From Haloarchaeobius sp. HME9146 (GTDB lineage Archaea; Halobacteriota; Halobacteria; Halobacteriales; Natrialbaceae), in the NCBI RefSeq assembly GCF_025399835.1, contig NZ_JAODVR010000001.1, forward strand, positions 2,666,001 to 2,730,000: 64,000 nucleotides of DNA. Reading direction: 5' to 3'. A program made the translations under genes and the position numbers. Each line of letters opens with the position of its first letter. Within the stretch, counting starts at the first letter, position 1. Positions 59,201 to 64,000 of this stretch are shown one piece after another. The notes beneath the pieces were generated by a model that saw nothing but the letters and a program-made list of their open reading frames with translations, was not told the origin of the DNA and did not search any database.

Positions 59201-59297
59201 TCGCACCCAGCTCGGCGACCGACCCGGGAGCGAGGAACCGCCGCACCCGGTCGAGAAGTTGGCCGAAGCCCTGCCGAACCGCCCCGGGTCACGGTAG
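56280..59297 (+). CDS. FAD-linked oxidase fused to Fe-S and CCG domains (GlcD-GlcF/D-lactate dehydrogenase type)
   Basis: 1005 residues. FAD-binding PCMH domain (about 45-230) with MPRGAGTSLAGQGIGPG and SSARATVGGGIGNNSTG; FAD-oxidase C domain (about 230-560) with HGSFSGEHGDGMARTEF. Two ferredoxin clusters, CNGCGTCRQEGSGTMCP (about 595) and CVGCKGCASDCPTG (about 656). C-terminal CCG domain with HGHCNQKAIG (about 901) and DSGCCGMAG (about 931). It oxidises a 2-hydroxyacid (D-lactate, glycolate or similar) and passes electrons to the membrane pool. The TTAAACC box near 56250 is 27 nt before the ATG. Confidence 0.93.
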   Translation: MATDGSPRPSHDALGFDHPDDEAYADLAADLRTAVAGDVRFDEYAQVLYATDGSIYQARPAGVVVPEDAADVQAAVSVAAEHDVPIMPRGAGTSLAGQGIGPGCVVLDCSVELDDVLSVDPEAQVARIQPGVVQDELDAVLEPHGLQFAPDPASSARATVGGGIGNNSTGAHSVRYGITDAYVREVEVVLADGTMAEFGDVVLDSPEWDDLLAREDRVAELHQTVRDIVEANEGEIESRYPELKRSVSGYNLHKVIREEDGARVMNLAKLVVGAEGTLGVVVEAELDLVTRPDERALAVYAYDDLVTALAAVPDALSHDVSAVELVDDRVVEMARDSQAYAEYAEPIPDGSAALLMVEFDSELHDDFEAAMAEVTRTLQTEGDAFDRIEAFSPDEQAKLWKLRKAAIPLLMSLEGDPKPYPFIEDATVPPDQLAAYVQEFEAILEKHGTSAAYFAHAGVGTLHIRPILNLKSGDGIETMHAIAEDVTDLVLEYHGSFSGEHGDGMARTEFTPKMYGDELWDAFKRVKTAFDPEWLCHPGNVVYRDSPEDHGPVSDRAIGADMRENLRYGPAYQTVEPQTTLDFDDEGGFGHLVELCNGCGTCRQEGSGTMCPTYRASQEEIQSTRGRANMLRAAISGELDEDEIHSERFQSEVLDLCVGCKGCASDCPTGVDLAKLKAEVKHQHHQREGASLRDRLFRDIDRLASLGSALAPVSNWATKVPGSRAVAEKVANIAPERELPTFQRESFTDWFASRGPAVPEADAEHRVVLVPDTYTNYTDPAVGKAAVEVLEAAQVHVDVPADLGPSGRPAYSLGFLDEARTRAAEFVDHVASRVDDDWHVVFIEPADAVMVQDEYGDLLPRSAERDAVMAATAGVCGFLDQHRLDERIDFDAPDEPLVYHGHCNQKAIGRDHHAVGVLRRAGYDVEALDSGCCGMAGSFGYGAEHYDLSQAIGRILFDQVDAAAGTPVAPGASCRTQLGDRPGSEEPPHPVEKLAEALPNRPGSR

Positions 59298-59354
59298 CAC
59301 TACCCAGGTTTCGGCGACTAACTTATCCGGTCCCCTGTCATACCATCAGTAGTT

Positions 59355-60356
59355 ATGATGGTCGGCCACGCGCTGCTGGCGTTCGCCCTCGTCGCCCTCC
59401 TCGGGCGTGCCGTGGGCGTCGACCGCGAGCGTGCGCTACTCGCGGGCACAGTCGCCGGCGCGTTCGCGGCCGTCCCCGACGCCGACATGGTGTACGCCAT
59501 CGTCGGCGTCGCCCACGCGGACTTCACCGGCGTGTTCGCCGTCACGAACGCGTTCTGGTCCGCGAGCACGGTCGTCCACCGCGCGATGACACACTCGCTC
59601 GTCGTCGCGCCCTTCGCCGCCGTCGGCTTCGCCCTCTGGACCGTCAGGGGGCGCTGGGTACAGCACGCGCGGCTCGCGGGGACGTTCCTCCTCGGCACGC
59701 TCATCCTCGTCGCTACCGTCAAGCACGGACTCCTCGGGTTCGTCGTGATGGGCGCGTTCGCCCTCATGGGCGTCGGCGTCGCGCTGGCGGTCTGGTGGCG
59801 CACTGCCCTCCGCGCGAGAGAGACGTTCGCGCTGGCGCTATTCGGTCTCGCCAGCCACCCGTGGGGCGACCTGTTCACGGGCGAGCCACCCGCGATGCTG
59901 TGGCCCCTCGACACCGTACTGTTCGCCGACATCGTCACCCTCGCGCCCGACCCGACCCTGCACCTGCTCGGCGCGTTCGCCCTCGAACTCCTGACCGTCT
60001 GGCTCGCGGTCTGGGTGGTCCTCGACGCCTCCGACGAGTTCCGACCGACGTTCGACGTCCGGGCCCTCGCCGGGGTCGCGTACGGTGGCGTCGCGTTCCT
60101 CATCCCACCGCCGACGCTCGACGTCTCCTACCACTTCGTCTTCAGCATCCTCGCGGTCGGGACCGTGGCGGCTGCCCCCGACGTGTTCCGCGCCCGGTTG
60201 CTCCGGTCGCTCCGGCGGTTGCAGCGCGAGTGGGACGCCGCGCGGCTGTTCTCTGCGTTCCTGACCGGGCTCGCCGCGGTCACGCTCGCCCTCGCGGCGT
60301 ACGCCGTGCTCTACTCGCTGGCGACGCTCGGCTCGCTCGGTGTCTACATCGGGTAG
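59355..60356 (+). CDS. YdjM/DUF457-type membrane metal-dependent hydrolase
   Basis: 333 residues with about eight hydrophobic helices. The YdjM-like signature sits near the N-terminus: MMVGHALLAFALVALLG, AAVPDADMVYAIVG (DxD) and HRAMTHSLVVAPF (HRxxTHS), followed by LASHPWGDLFTG. These His and Asp residues bind metal in this family of membrane-embedded hydrolases. The substrate is unknown, probably a lipid phosphate. It heads a run of three membrane protein genes on the plus strand. Confidence 0.85.
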   Translation: MMVGHALLAFALVALLGRAVGVDRERALLAGTVAGAFAAVPDADMVYAIVGVAHADFTGVFAVTNAFWSASTVVHRAMTHSLVVAPFAAVGFALWTVRGRWVQHARLAGTFLLGTLILVATVKHGLLGFVVMGAFALMGVGVALAVWWRTALRARETFALALFGLASHPWGDLFTGEPPAMLWPLDTVLFADIVTLAPDPTLHLLGAFALELLTVWLAVWVVLDASDEFRPTFDVRALAGVAYGGVAFLIPPPTLDVSYHFVFSILAVGTVAAAPDVFRARLLRSLRRLQREWDAARLFSAFLTGLAAVTLALAAYAVLYSLATLGSLGVYIG

Positions 60357-60389
60357 CCTTTTTTACGGAGCGGGTGCCAACCCCCCTGT

Positions 60390-61043
60390 ATGTCGGCGCA
60401 GGACCTCGGTCGGCTGTTCGAAGAACATCGGCTCAACGCCGTGCTCGCGTGGGCGCTCGTCCTCCTCGTCGCCCTGACCGCCGTCGAGGAGGCACTCTTC
60501 GGGATGCGCGTGTGGGCAGCGTTCGCCGCGGGCGTCACGGCACTCGCACTCGTCCCACCGGTCGCGTTCCGGTCACCCCGCGTGATGCTCCCGTGGGAAG
60601 TCCTCGCCCTCGCGGCGCTCCCCATCATCGGTCGCGTCTTCGCCACGAACGCCCTGTCGAGCGCACTGGCGACCTACCTCGCGGTCGCGGCGGTCGCACT
60701 CATCGTCGCGGTCGAACTGCACGTGTTCACATCGGTCCGGATGACCGTCGGCTTCGCCATCCTCACGGTCGTCGTGATGACGCTCGCCGCGGCGGGCGTC
60801 TGGGCCATCATCCGGTGGGTGTCACACATCTACCTCGGGACGGGGTTCTACGAGGGCCCCGACGACCTCGACCTGCTGATGTGGGAGTTCGTCTACTCGA
60901 CCATCGCCGGACTGGGGGCTGGCATCACGTTCGAGCTGTACTTCCGGCGGCGGCGACAGGTCGCCCGTCGGGCGCTCGAAGCCGCCGAGGAGGTCACCCA
61001 CGACCGGCTGAACGAACTCGCCGACGAGGTGGCCGACGAATGA
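60390..61043 (+). CDS. Polytopic membrane protein of unknown function
   Basis: 217 residues with about six transmembrane helices (AVLAWALVLLVALTAV, VWAAFAAGVTALALVPPV, LALAALPIIG, ALATYLAVAAVALIVAVEL, GFAILTVVVMTLAAAGVWAII, LLMWEFVYSTIAGLGAGITFELYF) and a charged C-terminus with a coil RRRRQVARRALEAAEEV. The WEF motif and late segment resemble the next gene, which belongs to the DUF2238-like group. Its stop overlaps the start of the next gene (ATGA), so they are coupled. Confidence 0.8.
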   Translation: MSAQDLGRLFEEHRLNAVLAWALVLLVALTAVEEALFGMRVWAAFAAGVTALALVPPVAFRSPRVMLPWEVLALAALPIIGRVFATNALSSALATYLAVAAVALIVAVELHVFTSVRMTVGFAILTVVVMTLAAAGVWAIIRWVSHIYLGTGFYEGPDDLDLLMWEFVYSTIAGLGAGITFELYFRRRRQVARRALEAAEEVTHDRLNELADEVADE

Positions 61044-61699
61044 GAATCCGCGACTACCTCGGCATCTCGGAGCGCACCCAGCACCGGTTGAGCCGCGCCA
61101 TGGAGATCGGTCTCGTCGGGCTCTTCTTCGTTGGCCTGTACCAGCCGAGCCCGGGCGTCGTCGTCAACGCTGGCCTCGGTATCATCGTGTTGCAACTGCC
61201 GGCGCTGCTCGAACGCGACTACGGCATCCCGATGGACGCCGGGTTGACGCTCTGGATAACCTCGGCCGTGTTCCTGCACGCGCTCGGGACCGCCGGGTTG
61301 CCCGGCATGTCGAAGAACCTCTACGTCGCCACCTCCTGGTGGGACCACATGACCCACGCGCTGTCGTCCTCGATCGTCGCGGCCGCCGGCTACGCGACGG
61401 TCCGGGCGCTCGACGAACACCGTGAGGACATCTACCTCCCGCCCCGCTTTACCTTCGTGTTCATCCTCTCGTTCGTCATCGCCTTCGGGGTCATCTGGGA
61501 GGTCGTCGAGTTCGCGCTGGGGATGCTCGGAGACGTGATGGGGTCGAAGGCGGTCCTCACGCAGTTCGGCGTCGAAGACACCATGCGAGACCTCCTGTTC
61601 AATACCCTCGGCGGTCTCATCGTTGCCATCTGGGGGCAGGCGTACCTGACGGACGTGGTCGGCGCAATTCGCACCCGATTCGAGCAGGGCACGACCTGA
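61040..61699 (+). CDS. DUF2238-like membrane protein
   Basis: 219 residues with about six helices. The signature region is SWWDHMTHALSSSIVAAAGYATVR, VIWEVVEFALGMLG (WExxE) and DTMRDLLFNTLGGLIVAIWG (DxxxDxxxNxxG), as in YjdF/DUF2238 proteins whose function is unknown. Overlap with the previous gene by four bases and common helix layout suggest they work as a pair, possibly in lipid or envelope chemistry with the upstream YdjM-like hydrolase. Confidence 0.8.
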   Translation: MRIRDYLGISERTQHRLSRAMEIGLVGLFFVGLYQPSPGVVVNAGLGIIVLQLPALLERDYGIPMDAGLTLWITSAVFLHALGTAGLPGMSKNLYVATSWWDHMTHALSSSIVAAAGYATVRALDEHREDIYLPPRFTFVFILSFVIAFGVIWEVVEFALGMLGDVMGSKAVLTQFGVEDTMRDLLFNTLGGLIVAIWGQAYLTDVVGAIRTRFEQGTT

Positions 61700-61702
61700 C
61701 CG

Positions 61703-61854
61703 GTGACGGCAACGACGACCTGCTGTTGTTCTCCCGCGCGGGTGACGCCGGGTTCGACCACGACGACGAGACGGCACAGCTGCGGTGGGAGCTGGACGAA
61801 TCCGGCCATCACGGCCTCGCCGGTAGCGACTCGGTCACCGTCGTCGGTCGGTGA
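61703..61854 (+). other. Start-less open frame with coding-like composition, possible gene remnant
   Basis: The frame that ends at the TGA 61852-61854 encodes DDLLLFSRAGDAGFDHDDE, TAQLRWELDESGHHGLAG and SDSVTVVGR. The composition is acidic and protein-like, but no ATG or GTG opens it within this space and the frame runs back through the DUF2238 gene. A TTG codon could give a 42-residue peptide. It may be the tail of a decayed gene. Confidence 0.25.
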
Positions 61855-61972
61855 GCGGGCCTGTCGGTCAGAGTTTCAGCGTTCTGAGGGTCCGACCGGT
61901 CGTCTCTGACACCGAAAAACCGACCGACGACGCGGCTAGCTTTAAGTTACCATGGTGAGTGGTAGCACACGA

Positions 61973-62173
61973 ATGGTATTCAAGAAGATAACACTCATCG
62001 GCACGAGTTCGGAGAGCTTCGAAGCCGCTGCCGACGACGCCATCGACCGCGCACAGGACACACTCAACAACGTCCACTGGATCGAGGTACAGGAACTCGG
62101 CGTCGAGATCGCCTCGGCGGAGAATCGAGAATACCAGGCCGAAGTGGAGGTGGCCTTCAAGCTCGAAGAGTAA
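61973..62173 (+). CDS. Dodecin (flavin-storage protein)
   Basis: 66 residues. [24 protein letters not shown] is the dodecin opening; Trp36 (NVHW) stacks on the flavin and Gln55 ([10 protein letters not shown]) binds it, the same residue numbers as in the Halobacterium dodecin. It forms a hollow dodecamer that holds riboflavin or lumichrome. TTTAAG (61941-61946) lies about 28-32 nt before the ATG. It converges on hesB with structured RNA in the gap. Confidence 0.96.
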   Translation: MVFKKITLIGTSSESFEAAADDAIDRAQDTLNNVHWIEVQELGVEIASAENREYQAEVEVAFKLEE

Positions 62174-62192
62174 GCGACGAGCGAGTCTACAG

Positions 62193-62220
62193 CGCCCCGC
62201 GCCTGGCCAGACGCGGGGCG
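62193..62220. other. 9-bp GC hairpin after dodecin
   Basis: CGCCCCGCG (62193-62201) and CGCGGGGCG (62212-62220) are perfect inverted copies with a ten-base loop, 20 bases after the dodecin stop. Likely a terminator or 3' stabiliser. Confidence 0.5.
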
Positions 62221-62292
62221 TGCGTTTCACGCCCTTCTCACCGGTCCGTGCCGTTCGTCTGTTCTACCGTTGTCTCACGGCAGAAGCCCGGC

Positions 62293-62343
62293 GACCACAC
62301 GTCCACGACCCGACACTCCCACTGCTGGGTCGGGGACGTGGTC
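62293..62343. other. Long imperfect hairpin between dodecin and hesB
   Basis: GACC, ACGTCC and CGACCC (62293-62311, with one bulge and one mismatch) pair with GGGTCG, GGACGT and GGTC (62327-62343), giving about 16 base pairs and a 15-base loop. With the 62193 hairpin it makes the gap between these convergent genes strongly structured. Possible small RNA or double terminator. Confidence 0.45.
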
Positions 62344-62379
62344 GTCACTCCAAACACGTCAGGAAGACAGCGATTCGTC

Positions 62380-62385
62380 AAAAAA
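62380..62385 (-). terminator. T-tract terminator after hesB
   Basis: Six T in a row on the minus strand, 11 bases beyond the hesB/iscA stop. Confidence 0.55.
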
Positions 62386-62395
62386 GCGGCCGTCG

Positions 62396-62761
62396 TTACG
62401 TCCGGAACGATTCACCACAGCCGCACTCGCTGACGACGTTCGGGTTCTCGACGTGGAAGCCAGCGCCCTGCAGGCCGCCCTCGTAGTCGAGCACGCTCCC
62501 CTCGATGTACTTCAGGCTGGCCGGGTCGACGAAGACACGCAAGCCGTGGTGCTCGAAGATGGTGTCGTCCGGTTCCGGTTCGTCGTCGAATCGCATTCCG
62601 TACGAGAGGCCGGCGCAGCCACCCTGCTGGACGAACAGCCGAAGTCCCGAGACGTCGGTGTCCAACCCCTCTCCCTCGAGCAGCGAGAGGGCTTCCTCGG
62701 CGGCCGGTTCCGACACCTCGATACGGGGGCCGACCTCCCCGTCTGCGGTTCCCGTACTCAT
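62396..62761 (-). CDS. HesB/IscA-family Fe-S cluster assembly protein
   Basis: 121 residues. The three conserved cysteines are present: VQQGGCAGLSYGM and the C-terminal SECGCGESF (CGC). IEVSEPAAEEALSLLEGEG and LDYEGGLQGAGFHVENPNV complete the family pattern. A-type carriers pass Fe-S clusters to apoproteins. A short disordered N-terminus (MSTGTADGEVGP) is typical of haloarchaea. ATG at 62761 is preferred over an upstream frame rich in Arg. Confidence 0.95.
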   Translation of the reverse strand: MSTGTADGEVGPRIEVSEPAAEEALSLLEGEGLDTDVSGLRLFVQQGGCAGLSYGMRFDDEPEPDDTIFEHHGLRVFVDPASLKYIEGSVLDYEGGLQGAGFHVENPNVVSECGCGESFRT

Positions 62762-62868
62762 GCTACGAACTATCGGTGCCACGGATGTTAACTGTGTTGC
62801 CGTCTTCCCATTACATGTCAGGGAATTTGCCGACATCTCTAAATCCCGGCGGTGATTCCACCTATTGA

Positions 62869-64000
62869 ATGTCGCGCTCCATCCGCGTATTGCATGTCGA
62901 CGACGACGATGCGCTGCTCGACCTGACGAAGACGATGCTAGAGCGCGAGCACGACGACATCGTCGTCGAGACGGAGCCCGACGTCGAGGTGGCGCTGTCA
63001 CAACTCGACGCTGACACGCGGTTCGACTGTATCGTCAGCGACTACGATATGCCCCGGATGGACGGGTTGACGTTCCTCTCGGCGGTCCAGGAGCGACACC
63101 TGGACCTCCCGTTCATCCTGTTCACCGGCAAGGGGAGCGAGGAGATCGCCAGCCGAGCCATCTCGGCGGGCGTGACGGAGTACCTCCAGAAGGGCGGCGG
63201 GACGGACCGGTACCTCGTCCTCGCGAACCGTATCGAGAACGCGGTCGACAAGCACCGAGCGGAGCGTGAGCGCCGTCGGAACCGGGAGCGGTACCAGGCC
63301 CTCATCGAGTACTCCTCGGACTCGGTCGCGATTCTCGACGAGGAGGGCGTGTTCGAGTACGTCAGCCCCTCGGCAGAGCAGATACTGGGCTATCGGCCAG
63401 AAGTCCTCCTCGACCGGAACTCGTTCGAGTTCGTCCACCCCGAGGACAGGGAGACGGTCGAACTCGCGTTCCAGCGATGTCTCGACGACCCGGACGTCCG
63501 GCCATCGACGACCTACCGGTTCGAGCACGGTGACGGGAGCTGGCGCGTCCTCGAATCACGCGCGACGAACCGGCGTGACGACCCCGCGGTCGAAGGGTTC
63601 GTCGTCAACACCCGTGACGTGACCAAGCAACACGAGGCAGAACAGCGACTGAAGGAGGAACGCGAACTGTTCGACGCCGCCCTCGACGCCCTCCCGGACA
63701 CCTTCTACGTCTCGCACCCGGACGGGACGGCGTGGCGGTGGAACCAGACGCTCAAGGACCTGATGGGCTACACCGAACAGGAGATGCGGGAACTGCCACC
63801 GGAGGCCTTCTTCGCCGAGGAGGACCACGAGAAGATAGAATCCGTCATCCAGCGGGTCCACGACGGCGAGACCGTCGTCTACGAGGCGCGGGTACTCACG
63901 AAGTCGGGCGAGAAGATTCCGAAACGCATCAGCGCCACGCTGCTCACCGACGACGACGGGGAACCCCTCGCCCTCTGTGGTATCGGGGTCGACACCGACT
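62869..64000 (+). CDS. Response-regulator/PAS sensor protein (hybrid), cut by window end
   Basis: 377 codons visible with no stop before base 64000. A receiver domain (1-125) has VLHVDDDDALL, the phospho-acceptor SDYDMPRMDG, LFTGKG and YLQKGGG. Two PAS domains follow: SVAILDEEGVFEYVSPSAEQILGY (about 145-250) and TFYVSHPDGTAWRWNQTLKDLMGY (from about 275). A histidine kinase part probably lies beyond the edge, as in many haloarchaeal receiver-PAS-kinases. TCTAAATC (62837-62844) is about 25-30 nt before the ATG, suggesting a leaderless mRNA. Confidence 0.92.
   Translation, partial: MSRSIRVLHVDDDDALLDLTKTMLEREHDDIVVETEPDVEVALSQLDADTRFDCIVSDYDMPRMDGLTFLSAVQERHLDLPFILFTGKGSEEIASRAISAGVTEYLQKGGGTDRYLVLANRIENAVDKHRAERERRRNRERYQALIEYSSDSVAILDEEGVFEYVSPSAEQILGYRPEVLLDRNSFEFVHPEDRETVELAFQRCLDDPDVRPSTTYRFEHGDGSWRVLESRATNRRDDPAVEGFVVNTRDVTKQHEAEQRLKEERELFDAALDALPDTFYVSHPDGTAWRWNQTLKDLMGYTEQEMRELPPEAFFAEEDHEKIESVIQRVHDGETVVYEARVLTKSGEKIPKRISATLLTDDDGEPLALCGIGVDTD

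Noticed and set aside
61963-61970. TAGCACAC before dodecin, matching the GNAT array box
   Set aside because: It lies downstream of the TATA box and immediately before the ATG, not at the 48-base position, so it is probably a chance match.
1-64000. Search for mobile elements, integrases, prophage or defence cassettes
   Set aside because: No transposase, integrase, restriction-modification, toxin-antitoxin or capsid-like gene was seen, and base composition is even along the window.

Overview
The window is a single, gene-dense stretch of chromosome from a halophilic archaeon (class Halobacteria). The evidence is very high GC, strongly acidic proteins, Tat-type lipoproteins (twin Arg plus LAGC lipobox), archaeal information-processing genes (Lsm, L37e, GINS, PriS, Cdc48, MBF1, RtcB/archease), Bat-like HTH and TrmB regulators, halocyanin, dodecin, and many genes whose TATA box lies about 25 nt before the start codon (leaderless transcripts, often with GTG starts). 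I see no insertion sequence, prophage, CRISPR array or integrase. The gene content looks like core haloarchaeal genome with some lineage-specific paralog expansions.

Layout. 1-10.2 kb: a partial metallo-beta-lactamase protein, a HEAT-repeat protein, a divergent Lhr-type helicase, a spondin-domain lipoprotein, two membrane proteins, an SDR oxidoreductase and a Dna2-like nuclease-helicase. 10.3-16.5 kb: a Bat-like regulator, small haloarchaeal proteins, a lipoprotein, a zinc metalloprotease, an M42 aminopeptidase and the overlapping lsm-rpl37e pair. 16.7-22.2 kb: purF behind a palindromic candidate operator, a tandem array of four paralogous GNAT acetyltransferases each with its own promoter, DUF420 protein, halocyanin and tRNA-Leu(GAG). 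22.3-31.7 kb: MBF1-like protein, AlaX, an HTH regulator behind a 9-bp inverted repeat, acyl-CoA dehydrogenase, two uncharacterised paralogs with a C-terminal Hsp20-like pattern, CysE, HAD hydrolase, PanB and an alpha/beta hydrolase. 31.8-41.2 kb: a small Hsp20-like protein translationally coupled to Cdc48, a cluster of hairpins, a PQQ-propeller lipoprotein, PAS histidine kinase, peroxiredoxin, MOSC protein, and the GNAT-priS-ginS replication cluster. 41.4-49.8 kb: DUF502 protein, archease and RtcB (RNA ligation/tRNA splicing), small proteins, an eIF2B-like protein, TrmB with a TrmB box in its own promoter, GNAT, MscS channel and universal stress protein. 49.8-54.1 kb: three tandem paralogs of the 5'-nucleotidase/metallophosphatase family without signal peptides. 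54.2-64 kb: small proteins, a class V aminotransferase divergent from a 1005-residue FAD/Fe-S oxidoreductase, three membrane proteins, dodecin, HesB/IscA, and a response-regulator/PAS protein cut by the window end.

How genes work together. ginS and priS overlap and serve the replisome. Archease and RtcB form an RNA ligase pair. lsm and rpl37e overlap as in many archaea. Cdc48 is coupled to a small protein that may be its cofactor. The aminotransferase and FAD/Fe-S oxidase may form a hydroxyacid/glyoxylate route. I found no clear-cut new defence or mobile system. The best leads for undescribed biology are the Cdc48-coupled mini-Hsp20 protein, the Hsp20-like paralog pair at 26.4-28.2 kb, the three metallophosphatase paralogs with an altered metal motif, and the GNAT array with a box at identical spacing before three of its four members. 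No intergenic stretch exceeds 300 bases.
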